Source: Bactericera cockerelli
Lineage: Eukaryota > Arthropoda > Insecta > Hemiptera > Triozidae
DNA length: 64,000 nucleotides
Direction: 5' to 3'
Assembly: GCA_024516035.1 (NCBI GenBank)
Contig: CM044957.1
Span: 3,755,017-3,819,016, forward strand
The translations under genes and the position numbers were made by a program. This document shows, in pieces, positions 1-9,700 of this stretch. Positions within the stretch are counted from its first letter, which is position 1; every line of letters starts with the position of its first letter. Below the pieces are notes generated by a model. The model did no database searches. It had not been told where the DNA came from and was given only the letters and a program-made list of their open reading frames with translations.

Positions 1-1012
1 AAATTACTTGTTTGTATCTGCGTTGGTCTTTTCGAAAAAATGTCTGAGTCCTTTAAAATTAATTTTCAAGTGAGTCATACTTCGAGTGCTGTGTGTGTGT
101 TTTATTTTTTAAATTTAGGTGCTTAACTACGAGGTCATTCGCACCGTTCCCGAGTTCAAAAAGTATTTAGTAGAAGAAAGATACCTAAATTATTGGTCTG
201 TACAAATGTACGAACAAAACTTTTAGGGCCGGATTATGAAACAGGATTAAATATCTAGGATTTGTTAATCCAAGCCACTACCACTTAACAGCTAATATAC
301 GTAAATGCCCCGTGTTGGTTGTAATTTCCAGTAAAGGGCGTGTTAAGGGATAGTATTATTTAATCTAATCCTGTTTCATAATTCGGCCCTTATACTCACT
401 TACCTATGGTGAGCTTCGTTGAACTTCAATATTAATTTGGCCTTCTCTGCATCTGAAATCCAGAGTTAAAATATCATCAGGTACTTTATTTATTACTTAT
501 ATACATATACTTAGGGATGCAGAGATTTTTTCCTCATAACTTAATTAAATAATTAAACCATGATCAATAGCATTTTTTTTTATAAACGCCTGGTATTTAT
601 TTTAAGTATGCAATGTGCGATAATCGGGGCTCTTTATTTCCCATGAATCCATGATGAAAAAATAATACCTACAGCAAGGAAATGTTACTAAGTAAAATTA
701 TTACATAAGCCTTATGTAATAATTTTATTGCGAGAAGCAGGATTTAATTTTTAATATTTTACCTTGAAATATGACAGCTCTTCTTCTTCTTCCCAAATCT
801 ACAAGGGGGCATACCCCGAGTATGACAGCTATTGTTTATGAAAACCTATGTTAGATACCTGGTAAACTTGTGGATTGTAAGTTCTGCAGGAGGTTCGTGT
901 TGAGGGCGTCAAATGCGTCGCTCAGGAGAACGCAGACTTGATAATGCTGAGCGTTGAGGATTACAGGAATCAGCACACTTACTTCCTGTGGAGCAGAGAA
1001 TGTCTCTTCTAA
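1..1012 (+). CDS. 3' end of an unrecognised protein-coding gene (three exons)
   Basis: Three open segments join in phase 0. Exon 1-69 ends at a GTGAGT donor. Exon 119-169 follows a TTTAG acceptor and ends at a weak GTAGAA donor. Exon 890-1012 follows CTGCAG and ends at TAA 1010-1012. The joined peptide is 63 residues, begins off the left edge, and ends with LSVEDYRNQHTYFLWSRECL then F. I see no signal peptide or membrane segment in the last exon and recognise no family. The splice frame agreement and the high-GC, codon-like third exon support it. The second donor is the weakest point. The gene runs opposite to GR-1, whose missing 3' exons must lie further left or interleave with it. It could be a chance exon chain. 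Confidence 0.4.
228..390. mobile_element. TIR MITE (GGGCCGGATTATG family)
   Basis: The left end reads GGGCCGGATTATGAAACAGG and the right end is its near-perfect inverted complement (TAATCCTGTTTCATAATTCGGCCC in the strand shown), giving arms of about 24 bp on a 163-bp element with no ORF. The closest relative here is at 60243-60409, which shares both arms and interior. Confidence 0.7.
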
Positions 1013-1094
1013 CTCCAATCATAATTATGAAAATTCTTCAAGGAAAAAAAAAATATAAAAATAAAAAAAGAGTTCCAAAAAACGAGTAATGTTA

Positions 1095-1240
1095 CAATAT
1101 TTGTGTTAATCACTTTCGTGATATTATCACAACCAGTCAAACTCGCTTCACTAAATCCACGCTGAAAGCGGGTCTTGAACCATCGACCAGCAGGTTTCAA
1201 GTCCACCACCATTTTGATTAAGTTACTGAGGTCGGTAGTA
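1095..1240 (-). mobile_element. SINE-C (tRNA-derived SINE), reverse copy
   Basis: On the minus strand it begins with a tRNA-like head (CCTCAGTAACTTAATC..., B-box region near GGTTCAAGACCC) and continues into a body containing the AGTTTGA...GTGATAATATCACGAAAGTG stretch. The same head and body recur at 3514, 6583, 13812, 40481, 54392 and 63150. Confidence 0.65.
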
Positions 1241-1544
1241 TGTGTACATAAAGTACTTGAAACCTATTGCAGTAAAAATGTCCAACGCTTGATATCATTT
1301 TTTTTTTTTAACTTTGTATAAACGAAATTCAGGTCCCTCTACAACAGCTGTTCTTAACCTATGGGTCGTGGCCCAAATTTGAATAGTGAAGGGTAATCAA
1401 CTCGTACTACTGAAATGAAAATCAGATATTCTAAAGTTAAAATAAAAATTATGTAACCGAAAAATTGTTTGGATGTTCAAACTCAACTTTTGAATACCGG
1501 AGCGAAGGGCGCTGCGGCAATCTAATGTAAAAAACATAAAAAAA

Positions 1545-2690
1545 AAATCAAGGTCATTAAATTCAAGATTATTTTAAGTTCAAGGTCGTTCAATTTCAAG
1601 GTCATTCTAGCTCAAGGTCATTTCATTTCAAGTTCATTATAGTCCAAGGTCATTGAAATTCAAGGTCACTTTAGTTCAAGGTCATTCCATTTGAAGGTCA
1701 TTCTTGCTCAAGGTCGTTCCAATTCAAGGTCAATCCATCTCATAGTTGTTTCATTTCAAGGTACTTAGAGTTCAGGGTCATTTCAGTTCACGGTCGTTCA
1801 ATTTCAAAATCGTTCAATTTCAAGGTCATTATAGCTCAAGGTCGTTCCAATTCAAGGTCATTCTAGCTCAAGGTTGTTTCATTGCACGGTCATTGAAGTT
1901 CAAGATCATTTCAAGTCAAGGTCGTTCAATTTAAATGTCATTCTAGCTCAAGGTCGTTCAAATTCAAGGTCAGTATAGTTCAAAATTGTTCATTTTCAAG
2001 GTCGTTCCATTTCAAGGTCTTTAGGTCAAGGTCATTTCAACTCAAGGTCCTTCAAATTCAAGGTCATTCTATGTCAAGTTTGTCTAATTTCAAGGTCATT
2101 TCAGTTCAAGGTCATTTCAGTTCAAGCTCGTTCAAATTCAAGGTCATTATAGTTCAAAATTGTTCATTTTCAAGGTCGGTCCATTTCAAGGTCTTTAGGT
2201 CAAGGTCGTTCAATTTCAAGGTCATTTCAGTTCATGGTCGTTCAATTTTAAGGTCATATAGCTCAAGGTCATTCAAATTCAAGATTGTTTCATTTCAAGG
2301 TCATTTCAGTTCAAGGTCGTTCAAATTCAAGGTCACTTTAGTTCAAGGTCGTTCCATTTCAAGGTCATAATAAGCTGAAGGTCGTTCCAATTCAAGGTCA
2401 TTCTATCTGATGGTTGTTTCATTCCAAGGTCATTGTAGCTCAGTGTTGTTCAAATTGAAGGTAATTATAGTTCAAGGTCATTCTTGTTCAAAGTCGTTCA
2501 ATTTGAAAGTCATACAAAATCAAGGTCATATTTGTTCAAGGTCATTCAATTACAAGGTCATTTTAGTTCAAGGTCGCTCCATTTCAAGGTCATTATACCT
2601 CAAGTTTGTTCCAATTGAAGGTCATTTACGTAGTTCAAGGTCGTTCAATTTCAAGGTCTTTCCATTATAAGGTCATTTTATTTCCATTAA
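1545..2690 (+). repeat. Tandem array of CAAGGTC motifs, period about 18 bp
   Basis: Some 1.1 kb is built from a degenerate unit of about 17-18 bp centred on TTCAAGGTCATT or TTCAAGGTCGTT. I count roughly 40 CAAGGTC motifs, more than half of them TCAAGGTCA. Short flanks vary (ATTTC, TAGCT, TTAGT). It reads open in several short frames because the unit is almost divisible by three, but nothing suggests coding. It lies in the intron or flank downstream of GR-1 exon 3. Confidence 0.85.
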
Positions 2691-2699
2691 ACCTTTCGG

Positions 2700-2800
2700 A
2701 AACTGCAAACTTAGCCTAACTTGTAAGTGTTGGCTAGTCTTTTCTCTAGCGAGACACTGGTCCTCTCCCTGTATAACGTCCCCCAACCAGACATAGTGTG
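2700..2800 (-). repeat. Dispersed repeat C, fragment
   Basis: It matches the reverse complement of 26770-26880, including the AGCGAGACACTGGTC and TATAACGTCCCCCA stretches. It starts within a few bases of the GR-1 exon 3 donor. Confidence 0.55.
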
Positions 2801-2805
2801 CTTAC

Positions 2806-3911
2806 GATGGCTGATTGTATCAGTTCCAGCCCCCAGGTCTTGGTGGGGAATGTAACCAGACGGACCAAATAAGGGATGGAGGTGGAAACAACTGCCAACC
2901 AGATCAGTCGGTTGCCATCCCTGGGCTCCACATTGAGCTTCAGTGCTTCACCTGTGAAGTGAAGAGAGAGGATTAAAAAATGTTTTATAACGTCGCTTTC
3001 AACTGCATGGTCATGTCAGGACAGGGGTTTTACTCTCCAACCTTCCATTTGCTGTAAAGTCACAAACCAACTACTCAAATTAACTTCACTGAGCTTCAGT
3101 GGAGCCGGGAATCACCAGCACTACGATGGTTCGAATTTGACTGGTCACCCATCTAAGTCCTAACTGGACCTTGCTTAAACTTCGGTGATCCTACGAGAAC
3201 CGGTGCATTCAACGCGCCATAGACGCTGTCTTCAGCTACTGATTGCCTAGTTTTCGACCACTTACTGATCTTGGCCACCTGATGGAAAATGTCGGGCAGC
3301 CATCTTGACTTGGTGATGGAGGTGTAGATGGTGGTGTATAGCTTGAAGAAGTAGACCACATGGATGACGTACAGATTGTACTTGGAGGTCTTGTGGCGTT
3401 GCTGCAACCAGACGGAAATAGTTTTATTGTAGAATCTTGCTAACTCAAAATCCCGATAGGTCGGAAATCCCGTTAACTCGAAAAAATACCCCGGGCCCTT
3501 GTCGAACTTACTACATAAATATATTTGTGTTAACCACAATAATAATTGTGATATCACAACTACTCAAACTTGCTCTAGTAAACTTTTGCCAAATTTAGGA
3601 CTTCAACCACCGACCTCCGATTATAAGTCCGCCGCCTTATCGACCAATCTACTGAAATCGGTGACCAACTGACCACTCACCACAGCAATCTTCTTCCCTC
3701 GAACCACAAACATGTTGGGGAATTCCTCCATGAGCAGCGCCGTCGCCAGCAGGATAGCGATGGCGGGGAACACCAGTTGCTTCGCGTTGTAGGCGAGGCC
3801 TCTCCTCTGGGCCGGGAAGGTGAGGAGGCCGCAGAGTACCGAGGCCGGGTACACGGCCTGCATGGAGTTGCGCATGCGCCTGACCTTCTCGTCAAAGTCC
3901 TGGGAGGACAT
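2806..3911 (-). CDS. Gustatory receptor GR-1, N-terminal half (partial)
   Basis: Insect gustatory receptors (7tm_7 family) are seven-helix ligand-gated cation channels of sensory neurons. Exons read right to left. Exon 3911-3681 runs from ATG (77 aa, phase 0, donor GTGAGT). Exon 3401-3266 follows TTGCAG and ends in phase 1 at GTAAGT. Exon 2951-2806 follows CACAG and ends in phase 0 at GTAAGC. The 171 residues show a GR-like start (QAVYPASVLCGLLTFP) and three hydrophobic helices, near residues 47-62 (LVFPAIAILLATALL), 88-102 and 139-156 (LIWLAVVSTSIPYLVRL). The later helices and the C-terminal motif are not found on this side of the window, so the gene is cut by the edge or truncated. The first two introns are almost entirely SINE sequence. 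An upstream ATG is possible because the frame stays open to 4184. Confidence 0.65.
2978..3231 (-). mobile_element. 5S-rRNA-headed SINE, reverse copy filling GR-1 intron 2
   Basis: Read on the minus strand, 3231 leftward starts with a 5S-like head (AGCGTCTATGGCGCG, TGAATGCACCGGTTCTCG, then GATGGGTGACC) and ends in the family tail GTTGAAAGCGACGTTA. The intron between GR-1 exons 2 and 3 (2952-3265) is little more than this element. Confidence 0.75.
3514..3662 (-). mobile_element. SINE-C, reverse copy filling GR-1 intron 1
   Basis: It has the tRNA-like head with ACCGACCTCC and CCGCCTTATCGACC (plus-strand reading) and the GTTAACCACAATAATAATTGTG body. It occupies about half of the 279-bp intron between GR-1 exons 1 and 2. 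Confidence 0.65.
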
Positions 3912-3984
3912 CTGGGACACCTTATCGAGTGCGGTCAAAAGAAAACAGTGATGGATAGTCAAAAAACTACTGGAATAAAGAGAG

Positions 3985-4085
3985 TTTCTGTGATTGGTGG
4001 AAAGTTTTGTATGGAGTTCTGTGATTGGTGGAAAGTTTTGTATGGAGTTCTGTGATTGGTGGAAAGTATTGTATGGAGCTCTGTG
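3985..4085. repeat. 33-bp unit, three copies, upstream of GR-1
   Basis: The unit TTCTGTGATTGGTGGAAAGT plus TTTGTATGGAG is repeated three times with one or two substitutions. Each copy has an ATTGG (inverted CCAAT) pentamer. It lies 75-175 bp upstream of the GR-1 ATG, in the promoter or 5'UTR position. Confidence 0.75.
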
Positions 4086-4274
4086 ATACAAACAATAATA
4101 CGTACATATATTATTCCATTTCCTCACTATTTTAATGGACCCTTGGGCAATAAAAGTACCATCAATAGCACATTGGATACTCACAATAAATGTCAGGCGT
4201 TCATAAAAAAATCTTATTTTTTATCATGGTTTTCTTTTGAATTAATTTATGAGGAAAATAATAATAATACTTTT

Positions 4275-4475
4275 TAGGGGAAGGCACACAACCACTAAGG
4301 GAAGTTAATAATCCAAACATTTTCCATTACGTAACCCTCAGGTCTTATTTTTATGTGGTCGTATACTCAAATTAATGAGAAAAGAATCATACATTGAGTG
4401 GAATTAAAATCAAAGGATTCCTAAACAACCTGGATTACCAGACTATGTGGCTTAATCACTTGATTACCAATGTCT
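4275..4475 (-). mobile_element. SINE-A (tRNA-derived), degenerate reverse copy
   Basis: It has the body ACCCTCAGGTCTTATTTTTATGTGGTCG and a decayed head ending ...CACTTGATTACCAATG, matching the reverse of 62885-63110. Divergence is clearly higher than in the copies at 35 and 62 kb. Confidence 0.55.
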
Positions 4476-4485
4476 TAATCACTTG

Positions 4486-4624
4486 GACCATATTATGAAA
4501 CAGGATTAAAATTAAGATGAGCCAGACACGCCCTCAAGTCGGAGTTTCAACCAATCACAGCGCACTGTAGCCCGAGTTCAGGCACAATCTGGCCTATTTT
4601 AACTTTAATCCTGTTTTATAAAAG
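4486..4624. mobile_element. Fold-back MITE of the GGGCCGGATTATG arm family
   Basis: The arms TATTATGAAACAGGATTAAA and TTTAATCCTGTTTTATAA face each other, and the interior (AGCCAGACACGCCCTCAAGTC against AGTTCAGGCACAATCTGGCC) is itself inverted, so nearly all of the 139 bp can fold into one hairpin. Related copies are at 44610, 54755 and 55150. Confidence 0.6.
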
Positions 4625-5614
4625 AGATTTATACTCTGGTAATTATTCGTAATCAGACAGTATAAATGAATTTCTATTATTATACAATACCAAATTGGCC
4701 CAGAGCTCAAGAGATATAAAATAAAACAAGTATAATTATTAATTTCTTATTTGACAAAAACAAACACAGCACTTCAAATATCTCCAGAATAATGTTATGA
4801 AAACCTTTCAATAACTTTACTGTCGGAATACCCAAGGAATACCCAAGTTTTTATTGAAGAAAATTGGTATCACTCTTGTATCAAAATAAAAATATTATCA
4901 AAATAAAACGGAATAAAGTCAGCCAGTGCAGGAACGAAAATATTTTTCCAGAAATATTTATTCGCTGAACCTACAGGGTCCGCTATTGATCATGAATCAT
5001 TTTAAACAATTTTGAAATACCTATATTTTTAGAATTGAAGTTTTAATTTTTTTTTTTTTTTTTTTTTTTTTGGAATGATAGAAAAAATACACTGCCAAGT
5101 ATGGACACAATAAGTACCTACTTCCTCGTGAATGGTAATCAATATTTTCAACTTTTATTATTGCTAGAATCAGAGATTTTTAACTGAATCACTTTTATTT
5201 ACAAAAGTTCTCAAGCGATTCCCTTCAAATTTGTTTCATAAAATATTGTAAAATACCGTTTTTGCTACATTCTAGATTCTACAAAAAATTCTGTATCGGC
5301 AAGTTGTGGACCTTATTTTTTGACATTTTTGTCCAAAAATATTTTCTTGAATGTCAGAGATCAATCAAAATTTATTAAAAAATAATTATAAATGCACTAT
5401 GTAAAACGCTAATACGTGGATGTACCGTTCACGAGATATAATCGTATAAGTAAAAAGTTCGTGGTCAGGCGCATGGTCTCTATCACCAAGAACCGTATAG
5501 GAAGGGGGTCAGGGTTGTCTGGACCGCCCCGCGTGATATGCTCATTAAAACGTGGATGGTAAGTCATAAAATAAATGACATTCTGGCATCTAGCATCTTA
5601 TTAAATGAGATAAA

Positions 5615-5818
5615 ATGCCGAGCATTGCTAGTCAAGTGATTAAGGCAATAGTCTGGTATTCTAGTTAGCGTTGGGATCCCAATGAATGAATTTTTCCTCA
5701 TTAATTTGAGTTATTGACCACATAATAATAAGACTCTGAGGGATAGGTGGTAGAAAATGCTTCGAGCATTAACCTCGCCTGGTGTTTACCTTTCAGTAAA
5801 GAGTGTTATTATTATTAA
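5615..5818 (+). mobile_element. SINE-A, forward copy
   Basis: Head CTAGTCAAGTGATTAAGGCA, body GACCACATAATAATAAGACTC and GGTGGTAGAAAATGC, and tail GTGTTATTATTATT. The head has lost part of the B box. Confidence 0.65.
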
Positions 5819-6582
5819 AGAAAAATTAATTATGAAGCTTTAGTTTGGAAAGTACGAGTATAGCCATTTCAAAATCACGGGCGGACCCTGTATAATAAAC
5901 AACATCAAAACCAACAACCTTTCAATCAATCAAAGTTTTCTTTATTATCAAAGATTATGCGAAGCATAAACACTACATGAATCAAAGGTCAATCAGATCC
6001 TTCAACGACTGTTTTGTTTGTAAACAAAACGATTTTTTCTAATTTACTTAAAAGCTTGAATATCCAAAATGTTCTTACCAAGCCCGTTTCGAGGATTTTT
6101 TTTTCGGAGCGTCCAAAAATTAAAACTGGATGTTCATGAAATAACGAAATTTTTGCGAGTTTTTTCACTTTTTTAAGAAAGGTAACTGTACCCCGGAAGG
6201 TCGGAACCGCTTTCACATTACTTCAGGACATTATACTCCGCAGCCCTTATTTTAAGTTTTTATGATTTTTTTTTTCGGGGGGGGGGGCTGTCCTTGTCCA
6301 GACACCCCTGACTCCCTCCCCTAAATACGGCCTTGGTTGTTACAATGATTTCAAACACAAGTCTTAAAATAATAAACTATGTACAAAGTTTTTATACCCT
6401 TACTAATGTGGACGTACTTTCAGAGTACATTTTGTTTATCATGAGGAAAATAGAGGAGAAAGCCATCACTCACTGTTTGTGATATTTGAGTGTAAACCAA
6501 GAAGATGTTTTCTTTTTGCTTTGTCACTTCAGTACTCTAATCAGTCAAATACTTAAGTGTACAAAAAAAAAGCAATCATATT

Positions 6583-6665
6583 AATTTGAGTTTATCACTT
6601 GTGTGATACTACTCAAACTCGCTTCACTAGATCTACGCTGGATCTGGGACTTTAACAACCAAGTC
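6583..6665 (-). mobile_element. SINE-C fragment
   Basis: It has the body and part of the head (ACTCAAACTCGCTTCACTAG) in reverse orientation and is truncated at the tRNA 5' end. Confidence 0.5.
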
Positions 6666-6770
6666 CGTTTTTTTTCATCAAAGTAATATTATTTTTTTTT
6701 TTTTAATATATAGGTATTTTTTATTATTAATATTTTTACATTATAGGTATATTTTAATTCAAAGTTCGCC

Positions 6771-9700
6771 ATGCTGAATCACTTCACCTCCTTCAGGATC
6801 ATCTATTATTTTTCACTCTGTTTCGGTGTGATGGCAGTCCGAATAAGCAAGACGAGTCCTGGACAACATAGAGTAAGTCCTTGGAAAAATTACAATAATA
6901 AAATAAACTGGTGTGACACCACATCCTTTCCTTATCACTTGAAAAGAAGTCGAAATCCGCCACGGGTGAATCAAGGGTAACAATTGGCCAAAAAATAATG
7001 TCATAATCATAATCAGCATTTTAAAATCAGCACTGAGTGCGCCATGAGCTCAGTGATTTAGCGCTGGCTTGCCATTCGGAAGGTCCCGGGTTCGATCCCC
7101 CGTGCCGGCAAAATTTGTATTCTTAATTTGGTTACAATTGCTCGTAAGTAACAGCCACGGGCAAAACCTTAACGAAGACAAAGTGCCAGAATTCAGCTAG
7201 TTTATTTTCCTCGTCATTTCAGTCCTCAAGACTCACCCCCCTCTTACCTCTTGTCTGGCTCCTGCTGCTGCTCTACAATGACATCACCAAGATCCTGGAC
7301 AAGGACAATATCCTTAATACGTCGGAGGTGAGATAGCCACCTAGATCTACACAGGTGGTCAAGTGGTTAAGGGCCGAATTGTAAAACAGGATCACAACCG
7401 AGATATGCCAGACCGCCCCTTAAGTCCGGACTGTTTTTTTTTTTTTTTCTTTTCTTTCTTTTCTTTTTCTCTCTTTCTAATTTGGTTTTAACGTCGCCTT
7501 CAACGTAAACCCCCCCCCCCAGACACAAGCCAGGCTACCTCGAAATTCCCTAAGGGTTTAATGGCTTATAAAGAAAAAGCCCAAGTCCTCACGATGGTTG
7601 ATCGCACATAGAAATATCTGGTTCAGGATGAGCCAACTTTGAAATAAAGTTAACTAGAGACCATCATTCCCAGTCCAGCTGTAGACAAGCTGACTACAAC
7701 AACACAACGTTTTTAGATTTAATTTATAACTCAATCGATCATATTTTATTTGACAAAATTTGTCAGGATATAAAATAAATAAATATCAATTTATTATTTC
7801 CAGATCAGCAAGAACAAGGAACAAGAGCTAACAATTAAAGTCATTATGACGTTCGAGTATTGGATCAGCAACTGTCTCATGATTTTCAATCTGGTCTACG
7901 GACTGAAACAGATAAGGGCTGTCCCCAACATGCTGACTACACTATGGGCTGCTGAGAAGGTCATCAGCAGGTACCTGGGTAAGTATAGGTACAACATACA
8001 TGATTTAGGACGTTCATCGATGCGATGTTGCCTGGCTTTGAACTGCTCCTCTACAAGATGCCCCTCTCCTGTGACTTTTTAGTCCTGCTTTTGATCTAAA
8101 ACTTCGGCTGCATGCAGGACAGGACAGCTCGTCTATCATTGTTGAGGTCTGGGATAGATCCTGAGTGGCTTGAGAACATGTTGTGTCATTACTCGGTATT
8201 ATTTTGATTGGTACAACATACATACATACATAAGTAGCAAGTATATGACGATAAATAACGTCCCTGCGAAGCAACTCAACACATGGTCCATCTCTTGGTA
8301 TGTCCAAATCTAGACCTAGAATGCTCAATGCAAGGCCTGATCCTGGCGTAAGACACCGCCATCCAAACTGCAACCTTTTGGCGAAATGTTTAACATTTTT
8401 GATTACATTGGACACGGAAAGTAAGGAAAGTTATTAGCAGTTGCTGGACTCTGCGAATACCATGAGGAAGAGTGAGTACTTTTACTCCATAATCTTCTTC
8501 TTCGTTTTACTCTCTTAAAAAAACAATATTACAGCACCGTATTTCAGTAAAATGTCATAATAATAATAATGTATAGTAATCTGGTATATCGTAGCCCGGC
8601 TACATTACGTCAAACAAATTAGCGGCAACATTTGCTGACTCAACGTCTGATAGTTCTAAGTTTCCTGGTTACTCTGTTTCCTATAGTAGAGTAGGTATAG
8701 AAATCAATCAGTCTCGTAATACTACACTTGTATAGCAATCATTCAGTCTCGTATAATATCTTGTTCCAGATCCGGCTAGACTGCGTCAAATACATCAGCA
8801 GGAAAATTTTCTGACTCGAGGTCTTGTACTCCTGAGTCTGCTGGTTACTTTGTGTCCTATAGCGCTGTCTCATGCTCATGGGGTAGGCGGGGTACCGGTG
8901 GGGACTATGGATATGGCGCAAATCCTTATCAAGGTGAATGAACAGATCCTTATCAAAGTCCCCAGTAATTTGTGCTGTGCAGTATGCAACTATGCAAACA
9001 AAAACAATTTTTTTAAACTCTATTAGTTCGTTTGTAATACCTATTTATTGTAGTTAATAAGTATTTGTAAATTAAACAAAATGTTTCACAGTAAATAAAA
9101 TAAAAAAACAATATGAATTAGAAACCTGTGATCTAACCTAGTAGGTACCTCATTCAATAATAACAACGCAAATATGTTGACGGACAAATATGTATGACTC
9201 TTTTCAGTAAACCTACTACCTATATGTATATCTCAATAAAGTGTAGAAAGTTGTATAGATAAAATTTGAATTTTTTCAGCCAAAAATTTAGGTAGAGAAA
9301 TTTAGGAAGTTATGTTTCGTCTAACTAGGCAGACACGGATCTAGGGGGGTGACTCTCTCAGGATCCAACCCAAAAATACCCAGTAGAGGTTCCTTAACCT
9401 AAGCGACAAAAAATGAACCGTTGTATTCAACACACCATTGTCGCTGGCTTTTTCAATCTTTACCTAGCTTCACACAAACTTCCAGCGTCAGTGACACGTT
9501 GAATACACCAGTTAAGCCTCGTCCAGCGAGGTTAGGACTTGAATGGGTGGTCAAATTCGAACCTGAGTGATGCTGGCTGTTTTCCGGCCCCAATCAAGCT
9601 GGGTGAGGTTAATTTTAGTAATGGTTTGTGAGTTTAAAGGAAATGGAAGGTAAAACTCCGCACCGTGATATTTTTCAATTTTTAATTCAAAAAGATAATT

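Larger units (their letters stand above)
4625..6770. other. Gene-free interval between GR-1 and GR-2
   Basis: This is the head-to-head spacer of the two receptors, with GR-2 starting at 6771. It holds a poly-T tract (5049-5070), a SINE-A (5615-5818), a SINE-C fragment (6583-6665) and a G run (6281-6288). I see no coding exon. Confidence 0.6.

Noticed and set aside
1746..2670. Short plus-strand ORFs of repeated SFKVI/VQGH
   Set aside because: Products of the CAAGGTC array, with no start context or homology.
4056..4277. ORFs opposite and upstream of GR-1 exon 1
   Set aside because: They overlap the 33-bp repeats and the receptor exon on the other strand; no domain is seen.
7040..7112. A tRNA gene
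   Set aside because: It has A- and B-box-like sequence but is the head of SINE-D with the SINE body attached. The same applies to the heads at 35262, 44744, 45877, 62125 and 63150.
8432..8466. Candidate GR-2 exon (QLLDSANTMRK) ending at GTGAGT
   Set aside because: Neither frame fits the phases of exons 3 and 5; the exon at 8770-8933 fits both and supplies helix 3.
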